From Diploptera punctata (lineage: Eukaryota > Arthropoda > Insecta > Blattodea > Blaberidae): a DNA stretch of 64,000 nt. The notes below the pieces were generated by a model. That model did no database searches. It was not told where the DNA came from and saw only the letters and a list, made by a program, of their open reading frames with translations. The stretch is from positions 186,001 to 250,000 of the forward strand of contig JASPKZ010001239.1 in the NCBI GenBank assembly GCA_030220185.1. Direction: 5' to 3'. The position numbers and the translations under genes are program-made. Shown in pieces: positions 20,753 through 32,506 of this stretch (the stretch's first letter is position 1; each line of letters starts with the position of its first letter).

Positions 20753-22287
20753 ATGATTGCAGATTCCAGGAGTATATTAAATAGATCGAAAAGTTACTTT
20801 AATCAGCAATTAAATGTACATACAGAACAGGGCATTGAGGAGGATAATTTACAGACAGCAGAAATGCTAGCCGCAGAGCCAAGTGCATTAGAGGTTGAAA
20901 TGGCGATAGAAACATTTAAGATGTATAAAGCATCAGGTTCGGATAAGATCCCAGCAGAACTGATAAAATCGGAGGGAGAAAAATTGATGGACAAGATACG
21001 CCGGTTGCTTAGTATGATTTGGGAAAAAGAAGCTCTTCCAGATGAATGGAAAGAATCGATTATCGTACCAATTTATAAGGAAGGAGATAAAACTGATTGC
21101 AACAACTACAGGGACATCTCATTACTTTCAACTTTGTACAAAATTCTAACAAATATATTAGTAAGCAGACTTACTCCCTATATTGATGGCATTCTAGGAG
21201 ATCATCAATGTGCATTTAGAAGAAACAGGTCTTCAACAGATCAGATTTTTAGTATAAGACAGATTTTAGAAAAGAAATGGGAATATAATGGTACTGTACA
21301 TCAACTATATGTAGACTTCAAAAAAGCATATGATTCAATTAAGAGGGAGAAGTTATATAGTATCCTGGTGGAGTTCGGAATTCCTAAAAAGTTAGTTAGA
21401 CTTATACGAATGTGTCTAAATTGCACAAAGAATAGGGTGCGTGTTGGCAAACAGTTTTCGGACACCTTTGAAATCCAGAATGGGTTGAAGCAAGGAGATG
21501 CATTATCTCCTCTGCTATTTATTTTTGTACTTGAGCATACCATCAAATCTTTAGAGGATGAGGAAGGCCTACAACTCAATGGTATTAATAAGCTGTTAGT
21601 TTATGCTGATGATGTAGCGTGGAGATACTAAAGGACAACACGCACACACTATTGAGTAACACTAAGGATTTAGGACTGGAAGTAAATATCAATAAAACTA
21701 AATATGTGGTCACACGTAGAAATCCATTATATAATGGAAATGGACAGCTAATGACAAATGAGGGAAATTTTGAGGAAGTGGCTGAATTCAAATACCTAGG
21801 AACAATAATCACAAATAGGAATGAGATGCACAAATAAATTAAACATAGGCTCAATTCTGGAAATGCTTGCTATTATGCATTGCAGAGACTTTTGATGTCC
21901 CAACTCCTTTCAAAAAACGTTAAATTGAAAATATATGAAACTATTATTCTACCAGTTATGTTATATGGGTGTGAAACAAGGACTCTTACTTTAAGGGAGG
22001 AAATGAGATTACGAGTTTTTGAGAATAAAGTACTTAGGAAAATTTTTGGACCAAAGAGAGATGAACAGACAGATGAATGGAGAAGACTACATAGCAATGA
22101 ACTACATGGTCTTTATAGGAAGCCAGATATGATTAGAACAGTTAAGTCTCGTAGACTGCGATGGGCAGGACATGTTGCACGTATGGGGAATGAAAGACTT
22201 GCATGGAAGCTTCTTGTAGGAAAGCCAGAGGGAAAACGCCCAGTTGGTAGACCAAGAAGAGGTGGGAGAACATTAACTATGATTTGA
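20753..22287 (+). pseudogene. LINE-A reverse transcriptase, damaged
   Basis: RT of an RTE-like element. From 20753 the frame holds the fingers and palm: 'ELIKSEGEKLMDKIRRLL' near residue 72, palm motif A 'LYVDFKKAYDSI' near 185, motif B 'NGLKQGDALSPLLF' near 245, and the catalytic 'LLVYADDV' near 281. A deletion right after YADD shifts the frame (ORF ends 21631). The thumb continues at 21619-21837 ('LEVNINKTKYVVTRR') and the C-terminal region at 21880-22287 ('LRWAGHVARMGNERLAWK'). All catalytic residues remain visible, but at least three breaks prevent a full protein. Confidence 0.9.
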
Positions 22288-22660
22288 TGGAAGTAAATTA
22301 TACTGGGAATGATTGGAAAGCATTTGCTCAGGATAGGGATGTATGGAGAACTTATGTCCGCGCGGCCATGAACCTACGGGTTCGATAGTGCCAGTAAGTA
22401 AGTAAGTAGTTCGAAGGAATCTGTCCATTAATTGCTATATTCAATGTAGGCGTATTTGTTGTAGAGTCAGTCACCGCAAAAGAATGCTCTGACCTATTCA
22501 TGATATTGAAAGGAGGAGCTTTCTTTGTGACACAGGCAGCAAGTGGTAAAGAGAATTCGATAAAGATCGAAGTGAAACACGACTGTCATTTGTTGTATAA
22601 CAAAATACATTGAAATGTCATTGGTCATTGACTCCCATTTGGGGCATGAGTTAAATAGTT

Positions 22661-23509
22661 CTCAACAATTAACTTTTAATAATTTGATAATTAAAATATT
22701 GGTCTTGTAAAGCTAAATTAATGTTTTCTTTCAGAGCCTCAAACAAGAACTTTTTTTCTTCATAAGGCTCCAAAAGTTATATTAATGTAAATACTCCTTG
22801 AAATTAAACCACTATTACTAATCATCAGACTATTAACTAGATTTACTTGTACAGAAATAAGTAATCAATTAGTTGTAGACTAAACCAAACACTTTACATT
22901 TAATTAACACCGGATTAACTTCACAGTCATTTTGATTTTCTTATGTATTAATCTTCCTTGGTGGAATGCTTGTCTTATTCATTTATATAACAAGACTAGC
23001 ATCAAATGAAATATTTAATTTATCAAGTAAATTAATAGCAATCTCATTAATCCATACAGCTTAGGTTGGTTCGTTCGGTCATTAGTTTCAAATTTCTTGA
23101 CGTCCTTGAAAGTTTAGAAATCTATGAAAATAAGGACAAAATTACGAATAAAGACAAGCGCCCTCTTTTCTTTAATTGAAATAAAAGAGGATTAGTTTTA
23201 TTATGTCATACAGTTTGTCATGTGACGTAGTTTGTTTTTAATTGGATTCTTTTATTGATTTACCATGTTTGTCTTTAGTCAATATCTAGTCTTGAAAATG
23301 ACAGCTTCGCTGTTGAAACATGTTGACTCTTAATTTTTAATTGGTGAAATGGGTACATTGACTACATGTTTTACGATTTTATCACCAAGAAGATCATTAG
23401 TTTATTAAACATTATTATTAATTCACTTTTTTAATTAAATAAGTAATGAGTACGATATTAAAATATCTATAAAGAAGACAACAATAATGGCCTTTTTAGG
23501 ATATCGCGC
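22661..23509. other. AT-rich stretch, no gene seen
   Basis: Nothing recognised in either strand. Confidence 0.45.
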
Positions 23510-24452
23510 ATAAGGTCGAAAATAGTGATAGAAAATAAACCTCTATCACAAGTGTTAAATTTTAATTATCTAGGTTGTGAATTGTCTTCTGGATATGGAG
23601 CAAGAAATTATACAGACAATAAATTATCAAAATTTCAAATGATACGTGGCACCATTCATAGAACACCAAAACATAAAACAAAGGAAAGATACAAGATTGA
23701 AGTTCTACAAAACAATGGCAGCACCGCTACTTGTATACGGTATCGAGTCCTGGGTAACAAATAAGAGGAGTTCGAGTAGAATACAAAATGCAGAAATTAC
23801 CTTTCTACGAAGGACAAAAGGATGCACAAAATTGGACCACATAAGAAATGAAGAAATAAAAAGTGAATTAGAAATTATATAAAACAATGGCTGTTCCTTT
23901 GTTGTTGTATGGAAGTGAAAATTGGATAATGAAATCAAGGGATAAAAGCAGAATACAGACTGCGGAAATGCTGTTTTACGTAATGTGAAAGGATGCACAA
24001 GAGCGGATAGAATAAGGAATTAAACTATACGAGAAGAATTAAATATATATAAAATTGAAGATAAAATCAGCGAAAATAATAAGAAATGGACAGAACACTT
24101 AATGAGAATGAACAACGAAAGAATGCCAAAAAGAACCTTCCTGTATAATCCCAGAGGAACAAGAGATGTTGGCCGACCACGCAGAAGATGGACTCCAGTT
24201 TTAACTTCGCCGGAACAGGCTGCATAGCCTAAACCTTGTAGTAGAAGAAGAAGAAATATATTCAATAAATGATAGAATTCATCAACACCGCGTCGGGTGG
24301 GACAGCATGTTCAGAGAATGGAAGAAACAAGATTGCCCAAGATAGCATATCATTATAAACCAAAGGGATTAAGTGATGTAGGAAGAGATGGAAGGAATCA
24401 TTGTGAATTCGGAACAGGTGAATCACCTAATCCTTGAAGTGAAGAAGAAATT
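23510..24452 (+). mobile_element. LINE-E copy interrupted by a second LINE-E copy
   Basis: The outer copy runs 23510-23881 and resumes at about 24258-24452. It is an RT C-terminal fragment reading 'FNYLGCELSSGYG', 'LLVYGIESWVTNKRS', 'RRTKGCTKLDHIRNEEI', then after the gap 'INDRIHQHRVGWDSMFREW', ending with a hairpin AGGTG-AAT-CACCT and a GAAGAA tail. Two overlapping frames (23525-23764 and 23646-23882) show a frameshift. The palm is missing. Confidence 0.78.
23882..24257 (+). mobile_element. LINE-E, inner 5'-truncated copy
   Basis: Inserted into the outer LINE-E between imperfect repeats (gaaattatat and gaaatatatt). It reads 'AVPLLLYGSENWIMKSRDK' and, in another frame, 'RGTRDVGRPRRRW'. It ends with hairpin AGGCT-GCAT-AGCCT and a GAAGAA tail. 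A minus-strand relative lies at 46302-46760. Confidence 0.75.
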
Positions 24453-24597
24453 ATTTTTTAAATATTTTCCTATTATTAATTTTTAATCAACAATTTTTCT
24501 TATTAATTGTGTCCCTGTGGCGTACAGCATGGAAAAGAACCTAAAGTCGGAGAGATTAGAACTGATAAGGGAACTATCAACCATTGCACGCCCAAAC

Positions 24598-24977
24598 CTG
24601 CCTTGAAATTTCTTCCAGAGAAGCGTTGTGAAGTACCAAGTCGTGACTAAAATATTATCTGACCTTTTAACTGCAAGATATTAAAATCCAGCGCCATATT
24701 TTTTATTATTTTTTATTTAAACTGTAGGCAAGTAATAAAACTCGTGAATTAATAAACTGTATATGAGTAACCCCCACTACCTGACGTCCGCGCCGCGTCC
24801 CGCCTCACTACACTCCCCTCTTACTCATACAGGGAGTTCACCTGTTCCATACAGTGGGATGCCATTGCTGTATTATATAGCTTCGATGTTTGTGCCTTGC
24901 AGTTAAAAAAGCAGATTTTTTGGCCTTGGTTTATCACAACGTTTCTCTGGAATAAATTTCAAGGTAGTTTTCTGCAT
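24598..24977. mobile_element. MITE-like element with about 80-bp inverted repeats
   Basis: Left arm about 24598-24677 and right arm about 24895-24977 are inverted copies ('ccttgaaatttcttccagag' on the left; 'ctctggaataaatttcaagg' on the right; both end in 'ttttaactgcaag' or its complement). The 220-bp middle includes a C-rich patch (24770-24825). No coding capacity or settled target duplication. Confidence 0.65.
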
Positions 24978-27540
24978 AAAATAGTTGACAGTTTCCATGT
25001 AAAATATAGAAAGCAAGAAAGAATCTTGAATGAAATATGTATTGATAAATAGTTAAAATACTCGCATAGTTCCAAATCATTTGTATAATTGTATTGTACT
25101 CTACGCGAAGAATGATTTAACCACAATGATCTATTCAATATTTGGATGCCATTCTTCCCCGTAAATGTATTTTAACTTATATTCTAATCATACAAATAAG
25201 CCTAATTGGAAATTTAACTATACTAATTGAATTAATCTGTCACAGGACTTTAAACTTCCTTTCTGAATACACATCAATCCTCTGTAAAGATTAGACAAAA
25301 TAACTGTTGTGTCTATAAAACAAAGTCTGTGGGTTTTGTTGATATTCGTTCTAGACTATAATTTTAGCAGACATGTTTTTATACACCTAAAACCTGTTTC
25401 AGGCATTTGGGGATTATAAAAAATTGTATTTGTTTCCTTGCTCTTAAATTTCAATGAGATGTTCTCCGATGAGTGGAAATAGAAAGGATTCGTTACATAT
25501 CCTAAACTTCTTACCGATATTCACCATAACATTTCTACAGAATAATTTGTATTCTACACGTACTGTAGTCATACATTACTAGACTCTAATCCGGTAAGAA
25601 GCAATGAAACTTCAAACGTATTGACTCCAGTAATTTGGAAGTAATATAATTTCACATTGATTTTCATTGGTATTTTATACTAATTTTATTCTCAGATTCC
25701 ATTAAATATCTTCCATTTGAAAGCTTAGGACAAATAGGAGCGAGACATAATATTTTTAAGCTCTTAAAATATGTAAATGTAGGCTCCTAAAACAGACTTT
25801 AAAAATTATAAAATACGTTTATTTATTACGTTTAATACCAGATATCACTATCATTAACAAAATTAATCTAGGAATAATTAATAATAGAAATAAAGTTAAT
25901 AAACTATAGTAAAACTATTTATTAACCACTAAATAAAATTGCCATATTTTTACGTTACAGTATTTCAATGCTCTGATAAAATTCCAAAGATCTCAGGAAA
26001 TTTTTGCACACCTCGGAACACTGTACTTGTGTGAATTATAGAAATTTAATCAGATAAGGCAATTTTAGGCTCAAAAATATTAAGTACGTTCAAATGAGCA
26101 AAATAGGCATTTTAATCTTTTGATTGGCAATGTAGGCCTATAAGATACATCGATTTCATTAATTTATTGCTGTATTTGAAATAATAGAAAAAACAAACGA
26201 GCAGAAATTACTTAAATCTGTGTCAGATTGCACAATAGTGTGCAATAATAACTTACAATTTTACATGATTTTGTTTTCATTGCGGTCCGAAACATTTAAA
26301 TAACTGACGTGACAAATTATAGTTTCGTCAATTTTATAGGGTTCAGAGAAAGTTAAATGATTTCATCGAAATTGTATCGATATTATTTATATGTATTCGT
26401 TCAGGTAACAAATGTCTGAAGTTTATTATTAAATAATAACAGAAAATAATTAAAATGGTATTTGTATAAGCTAGTTTCTTTCAATCGCTATTTGAACGTT
26501 TTTATAGTATAAAAATACGTTTATATTACTATCAATAGAAAAACAACATATATAATAAAACAATGTACCGCATCTATTTTGTTTATTGAAAACAATATAT
26601 TTCTATGGCGTCATTAAAAAAATCTTGAGCCTTTTGTAATTTTTTTACATTCTGTGGTAAACCTGTGATCGAAAATTGATCCCATATTGTTTTACCGTAA
26701 TATTTTCTTTCTGTATTAATATTTTTTTCTACAGAAATAAATTGAATAATTTATTAATTCATGTACTTGTGCAATAAAATGAATATATTGTACTCTGATT
26801 GTATTTCTTATACTTTGAATAATTATTCAAATATAGTAAATGTTAATGGTTATATTACATATTTATATACTCTGTTTTAAAGGATTAATTTATAATTATC
26901 AGCATTTTAATATGGTTCTTAACTTATAGTAACAAAATAACTTCTACGAGGTTAATATAACTTACTTATAAAATCACTCTTTAGGGGTTTGCAATTCATT
27001 CAATAACTTTATTTAATAAAGATAATTGAATTGAAATTAAGCATCTGAGAATGAAATGACAATAATTTGCAATTTCTTCGATTTCGCAAAACATCGATTA
27101 ACTTGTGAGAGAATTAAATTAAATTTTATAATAAAGAAGAGAAACGGAAGCACAAATGAAACGTATGCACTCGTATTTAAATCATCACATAGATTCAGTG
27201 GTTGGAACATACTATGAAACCATTGTAATGCATGATTATTCACTGAACGGTAGCACACCTTGACACACTTCCTGCTATTCGACTTCTAAATCATATATCA
27301 TTTTCCTTGTGTTACTTGATGACATCAAATTATCCGTAGGTCATAATTTTATTTTGGTAACCTTCTATAGAATATTCAGAGTGCATACATTTGAAGTACG
27401 ATTGGAATCCCTTGAGATAATTTTAAACAAAAGTACGTAAACACTTTGAGTTATGGATGTATCATTTTCTAGGAAAAATTTATGAAGTTTAACAAAAAAC
27501 CAGAAATGAAGAATGGAAATGTCAGAAATGAGATTTTTGA
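24978..27540. other. AT-rich stretch, almost featureless
   Basis: No gene recognised. At 26268-26343 a block resembles the right half of the piggyBac-like MITE at 11483-11702 ('cattgcggtccgaaacatt'). Confidence 0.5.
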
Positions 27541-27675
27541 GATTGTGGTGGGCTATACAATAGCAGATCGAAAACAAAATGAAAATATACGAAGAGAATT
27601 AAAAATGTTCTAATTATTAGATAGAATTGCACAATACAGACATGAATGGATGAACCACATCACTAGAATGTGTAC
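27541..27675 (+). pseudogene. LINE RT C-terminal relic
   Basis: Reads approximately 'VVGYTIADRKQNENIRREL' then 'DRIAQYRHEWMNHITRMC', matching the region between 'RTAGYT.WD.KRN' and 'W..HL.RM' of LINE-D-type elements. Short and broken. Confidence 0.55.
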
Positions 27676-27679
27676 CGAA

Positions 27680-28015
27680 ATGGACATTTCAATACAGGAA
27701 TTACGTCTTACTGCGCAAACTATACGTCATCGCGTCTCCATCTCGAGTGTCTTCTTTATGAACAGTGCCAAATGTTTTCCTATGTATCCCTTCCTTTCTT
27801 CAGTGCGCACCCTGTGCTATCGCGCATTCCCTCCCTCTCCCTGTGAACTCTCATAAATAGCTGTGTTTTGCAACATCGGGGGATCATCTACTTAGTTACC
27901 GTTGGAGTCAGGTCAGATCAGCTCAGGAGAGCTGATTATGTTTGTTTAGTCCAGTAAGCCAGGGTGGGGACGCTAGGACAGTATTTCCCCCAACCCGAGG
28001 CTGGACTTGAGTGAT
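27680..28015. other. GC-richer block of unknown nature
   Basis: Higher in GC than its surroundings, with 'ccctccctctccctgtg', a TATA-like 'tcataaatag' near 27853 and G-rich runs near 27885 and 27965. It could be the remains of an LTR, a promoter or a host exon. No repeat partner within the window. Confidence 0.3.
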
Positions 28016-28335
28016 TGATCATGCATGTGTGTAAGTTGATTTATATCATATTTTCTTTTTGTATAGATGATCAACTATGATTTGTTTTCTTTGAAAATTG
28101 AATATTTATTTATTTATCTTTATATCATATCTGACTAAATTTTGACTCGCATTAAAAGCTTTAGTTGTGTTTTTTTACTGATGCCTATTCATTCAGTAGT
28201 TAGCATTAGTCAGATGTCTAAGTCAAATTCCAAAAGCTTACTCGAGCGGGGATTAGTTCCTTTATCCCAAAGCTTCCACGATTGTACTTTATAACTCCGT
28301 ATACATTACATATTGGGAGAATTGAGTAAAGAAAG

Positions 28336-28678
28336 GTCCCGCGCCGTAGCCGAGCGGTTAAGGTAGGAAGCCTTGGTGCAGAGCTACGGGACTTGCGCTG
28401 GTTCGAGTCCCCATGGGGGAAGAAATTTTCTCATGGTATTTCGGTCAGTATGGACCGGTGCCCACCCAGCATCGTGAGGCAATTGGGTAGCTACAATAAG
28501 TAGCGGCTCCAGGTTGAGGAACCAGCTATAACGGCTGGGGGACTCGACATGCTAACCACATGTCACCCCTACGCTGGCTGTTGATCATCTACCTCTGTGA
28601 CTGACACATGTGGATGTGAAGGGCCAGCAGCCGGCTGGTAAAAGGGCAACCGCTGAAAAGTGGAAAGACCCTCAATCG
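28336..28678 (+). mobile_element. SINE-4 (tRNA-derived), full-length
   Basis: Perfect 12-bp target duplication gagtaaagaaag (28324-28335 and 28679-28690). Head 'gccgtagccgagcggttaag' (A box) and B box 'tggttcgagtcccc'. The 3' end runs through 'ccagcagccggctgg' to 'gaccctcaatcg'. Confidence 0.92.
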
Positions 28679-28827
28679 GAGTAAAGAAAGTTGAATTCCT
28701 CTTTGCCTCTATGGGCAAAGATGTCACAATTTGAACAATCTATGCTTTCCAATCAAAATAGTTATCAACAATAACGGTTTTATCCAGCACCTATACGGTG
28801 CAAATGGATAACAATATAATTTCGAAA

Positions 28828-28922
28828 CAGATTCAGGAAGACCCAGTGAAAGATGGACAGACCAATTCTAGCATGAGATCGAAACAGACCTTAATATCTA
28901 ATCCTTGATGCTGATGATGTTT
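28828..28922 (+). pseudogene. LINE 3' end relic
   Basis: Reads 'GRPSERWTDQF' and then 'HEIETDLNI', followed by a short GATGAT tail: the last 30 codons of a LINE RT protein. Confidence 0.5.
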
Positions 28923-29315
28923 AGTATTCGTGTATTACTTTATAATGATAGTACATACTGGACTGATTTTAACAAAATACATGTATGAAGAGCTTTTCTC
29001 TTAAATATTTTCAAATGCACATTTCAGTTCGAAGCAGTACTCCACACCCCACATCCAAAGTTGAGGAAGACTGAGATCTCAGATATTCTATTCGTATATT
29101 ATAAATAAAACTAAAAAAGTATAATTAAATACATTTTAAGTAATAATATAGAGTTAGACAAATTAATGAGAAAATTTCAAAATATAAAACTCGCTCTAAC
29201 ATACACAAATGATCAATTAAATGGAGAATGATATAAACAAAATAAATAAACATTTGTTATTAATAAAATAATAAAATTCGCAGTGAATTGGTAACATTGC
29301 AGAAACGCGTATTTT
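28923..29315. other. AT-rich stretch, no gene seen
   Basis: Nothing recognised. Confidence 0.45.
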
Positions 29316-29698
29316 TTTTTTGCGCGATAGTTCGTTTTGTCTTACTTACAGCATTGGTGACCATGCCAAAGTTCACTTCCCACATTTCGAGGTTGCCAAC
29401 CTGAATAACTATACTGTAATAAAATAATTATACTGTAAGATTACATATTACAAAACGCGTGCGGGAAGTAAAACCCTCTTGTAGTTTCAACTAACAAACA
29501 TTTTGCCCACACTGTTAACGTTAGTCAGTTGTTTATAATGAACGCAATTATTTGCAACAAAGATATTATTTTATTTTTAGGTATTATTTTGAAAACACCA
29601 TCGCGCAAAAAATAATGAAGAACGCACGTTTGTGAAGTGTTTTACAGAATGTCTCCTCGATTCTGTAAAAACCACTTCCCTACCTCTCATTGTAATAT
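29316..29698 (+). repeat. Repeat Y, copy II (uninterrupted at the mariner site)
   Basis: Same unit as copy I, shortened internally. It contains the pre-insertion form of the mariner target, 'catattacaaa', near 29450. Inverted-repeat ends 'gcgcgatagttcg' and 'accatcgcgcaaaa' are present. Confidence 0.75.
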
Positions 29699-29756
29699 AC
29701 TGAAGGGAAAATGTAGTCCATTTCATATCCTTATCTTGTTAATACCATAGAAAGCA

Positions 29757-29945
29757 GTGAACTAACTCACTGGTCCATGACCGCGCGGACATAAGCTCTC
29801 CATACATCCATATTCTGAGCTAATAATATCCAATCATTCCCTGTATAATTTACCTCCCTAAAATCATGCTTAATGTTATTCCGCCACCTCATTTTTGGTC
29901 TACTTACTGGATGCTTTCCCTCTGTTTTTTCTACAGAGTTTCCGA
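29757..29945 (-). pseudogene. LINE-A 3' relic
   Basis: On the minus strand reads 'EGKHPVSRPKMRWRNNIKH' and 'DVWRAYVRAVMDQ', then the GTTA tail. It is 5'-truncated and lacks the 3' hairpin. Confidence 0.75.
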
Positions 29946-29959
29946 ATGAGTAAAGCAAA

Positions 29960-30325
29960 AATATTATTTTCGAGAAGGCCGCAAATTTTGTGAATCGAAC
30001 TGTAGACCTATAAGATTGTGATTATATTTATCACAAGCTATTCTTACTTAAAAACTGCCCACTTATCGTACTTCTATCCTCCGTATCCGGTTTGAGGCCG
30101 ACCTGTAACATTTCGAAATGCAATTCTTCCATACAGATATAATTTTATTTATTCTTACGAATTTGTAATAATTTTAATGATAAAATATGGGGGAATTGTT
30201 AAAATAAACAAAAAAAGGGGCAAAAAAGGTGCTATTTAATTTATAGCCGTTAAGTGTTGTTTATTAAACAATTGAAAGTGTACACAAACGAAATGCTAGT
30301 AATTGTAACAAAGGAATTTTTTAAC
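29960..30325. other. AT-rich stretch, no gene seen
   Basis: Nothing recognised. Confidence 0.45.
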
Positions 30326-30332
30326 CTATCCC

Positions 30333-30467
30333 TGTGGTGCAGCGGACCCGGGTTCGATCCCCAGTTGTAACAAGATTTACTGGGTGAGGTTTATTGGAGT
30401 TTTTCCTCATCTATAAGGTTAATTTCAGAAAACTTTAAAGCCCAAATAGTCCTCGAGCATTATCTGT
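30333..30467 (+). mobile_element. SINE-1 fragment (head and middle)
   Basis: B box 'cccgggttcgatcccc', then 'ctgggtgaggttta' and 'ggtttaattt'-like body down to 'cctcgagcattat'. The 3' half is missing and SINE-4 in opposite orientation starts at once. Confidence 0.7.
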
Positions 30468-30785
30468 CCGTCACTCCATGACGCGACAGGTCTAGAAGAC
30501 CCTTGGCCTTACATCCACATATGTTAATCACAGAGGTAGACCATCATCTGGCCAGTGTAGAGGTGACATGTGGTCAGCATGTCGGGTCCCCAGCCGTTAT
30601 AGCTGTTTTTCTCAATCTGGAGTCGCTACTTATTGTAACTACCTAAATTACTCACGATGCTGAGTGGACACCGGTCCCATACTGACCGAAAATCCATGAC
30701 AAAATATTTTCCCCTATGGAAACTCGAACCAGCGTAGCTCTGCGCCAAGGCATCTTGTCTTAACCACTCGGCTACTCCGAGAGAC
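30468..30785 (-). mobile_element. SINE-4, full-length but diverged
   Basis: Minus-strand head 'gccgagtggttaagacaag' and B box 'ggttcgagtttcc'; body with 'atgctgaccacatgtcacc'. Its 3' end is the second SINE-4 type, with 'aagggtcttctagacctgtc' near 30485. Confidence 0.75.
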
Positions 30786-30837
30786 TGACAGAACATTTTA
30801 TTTAATGACGCTATTTAATAACTACTGTCATCAATGT

Positions 30838-30935
30838 TGCGATTTAAATCTGAATGTGAAAGCACCGACATATTTTCCTCGGAAGTCTTTTATTTCAAGT
30901 ATAAGGTTATTTTTTCGTTCCGAAAAATCCACTAA
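30838..30935 (-). repeat. SINE-5 internal fragment
   Basis: Parallels 59295-59380 ('aaatctgaatgtgaaag', 'cgacatattttc'). The tRNA head is missing. Confidence 0.5.
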
Positions 30936-31134
30936 ATGAAAAATATTATTGCATCAGGGTTATGAAAAGTGGACGCATCATATCAGAACTTGTTCGCCGT
31001 GGTAAGTACCATACTTTATTTGTCTTTACGGTCATCTCCGAACACTGCAATTCAAAATAGCACATTAATAGATGAGTCACGTATAAGATTCACAAACTGC
31101 AGTTAGAGCAAACATTTTAGAGCTGTGTTTGCGG

Positions 31135-31280
31135 CGTTGACCTTGATAAGGGACATTGGCTAATCTGAATGTTCACGTGTTTGCGGCGTTGACCTTGATA
31201 AGGGACATTGGCTAATCTGAATGTTCACGTGTTTGCGGCGTTGACCTTGATAAGGGACATTGGTTAATCTGAACATTCAT
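31135..31280. repeat. Minisatellite, three 52-bp units
   Basis: Units start at 31135, 31187 and 31239, each beginning 'gtgtttgcggcgttgacctt'. The first two are identical; the third has a few changes near its end. Confidence 0.95.
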
Positions 31281-31289
31281 AGTTTCACA

Positions 31290-31655
31290 CAAGTCTTGCG
31301 AATCTGCAAATTAAGTAAAGCCTGATTTTTAGTAACTGCATAATCTTTAAAACCCACATTAAAAAACAGAAATATATGGCCGCTATTCTTAGAATGACAT
31401 CGTACGATCCTTGTCTATTTATACCCGTCTCTTAATGGCGCCAACTGGTATTATTTATTAGAATTGCTTCATTTTGTCTGACTAGTAGCACTTTTCTTCA
31501 TGTTACATTTTCATAACAACTTCTAGAAAATATAAGTCGAAATTCTTGAGATCATGATTATAAAGGTTATTTGTTTTTATTAAATTTGTGAAATTAGAAC
31601 TTTCAATCATTTTAATTTTAAACTCGACCTTAAGATGTTTGTATGTTTATTAGCA
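31290..31655. other. No gene seen
   Basis: Nothing recognised. Confidence 0.45.
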
Positions 31656-31657
31656 TC

Positions 31658-32000
31658 TATCCATCCATAGTAATTCTGCCCGAGGGCAGGTCTTTTACTG
31701 CAATCATAGCATTTCCATGCTATGCTTTGCAGCTTTACTAGGGAATTATATGTGTGGTAGCTTCCCGTTGCTTTCCACATCGGCGAAGGATGATGATGAT
31801 AATGATAAGGATGATTATGATGATGATTGCCATATGATTTCGGGGACCGTTTGGGCCTTTAAAGTTTTCCTGACATTTGTCTTACAGGTGAGGAAAAACC
31901 CCGATAAATCCTCACCCAGAAAAACTGTCCCTACCGGGGATCGAACCCGGGCCTGCTGCGTGACAAGGCAGCACACTACCTCGAGACCATAGCGGTGGAC
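31658..32000 (-). mobile_element. SINE-1, full-length
   Basis: Minus-strand copy from 'gtccaccgctatgg' to the GGAT tail. It keeps the B box, the CATAGCAT-type hairpin (one change) and the 3' hairpin CTGCC-CTCG-GGCAG. No target duplication was settled. Confidence 0.88.
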
Positions 32001-32506
32001 ATAATAATTACTTTAAATTATGTAAGGAAAACATTTAAAGCGTTAAATAAAGGAGCAAATAAAATAGGTCTCCAGATAAATGAATAAAAAATACATGATC
32101 TGTAATGAAAATAAGAAATATAAAAGAAAGGAACAACAAATACAAAAAGAGAATTTTAAATTCGAAAAAGTTGAAAGTTTCGTATATCTGGGTACCCAAA
32201 TTACCAACACTAATGATATTAAAGAAGAAATAAGTAAGATAATTCAAAATGTCAATAAATGTTACTATGGGATGGTAAAATATTTTAAATCAAAATATCT
32301 CACCTTTAACACAAAAATAAGATTATATTATAAGACATTGATAAAGTCTGTGCTAATGTATGGAAGTGAGGCTTGAGTCTTGACTGAAAATATCATGGCT
32401 CGACTCGGAGTGTTTGAAAGAAAAATTCTAAGAAGAATATATGACCGTATTCAGGAAAGAGGAGAATGGCGAATACGATACTTACTTACTTACTTACTCA
32501 CTGGCA

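Larger units (their letters stand above)
19638..22407 (+). mobile_element. LINE-A, 2.8-kb copy (partial endonuclease plus RT)
   Basis: Second longest LINE-A copy. It begins inside the endonuclease domain at 'tacgggggtgcagaaagacc' and ends with the family 3' hairpin and a GTAA tail. It lies within repeat X, where comparison with the inverted partner shows where it inserted and that host sequence was lost at the site. It carries several frameshifts and stops, described in the next two entries. Confidence 0.92.
19286..22660 (+). repeat. Repeat X, plus-oriented copy, split by LINE-A
   Basis: The flanks 19286-19637 and 22408-22660 match, in inverted orientation, the continuous segment 51765-52440. 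Shared blocks include 'gatttccaaatcat', 'atgtttgaaaacaaat', 'caatattgtaagaatg', 'aacatcaaactgtat' and 'gttcgaaggaatct'. About 38 bp present in the other copy is missing at the LINE-A junction. No coding signal was recognised; nature unknown. Confidence 0.7.

Noticed and set aside
31135..31280. CRISPR-like array of repeats
   Set aside because: Units are contiguous with no unique spacers; this is a eukaryotic minisatellite.
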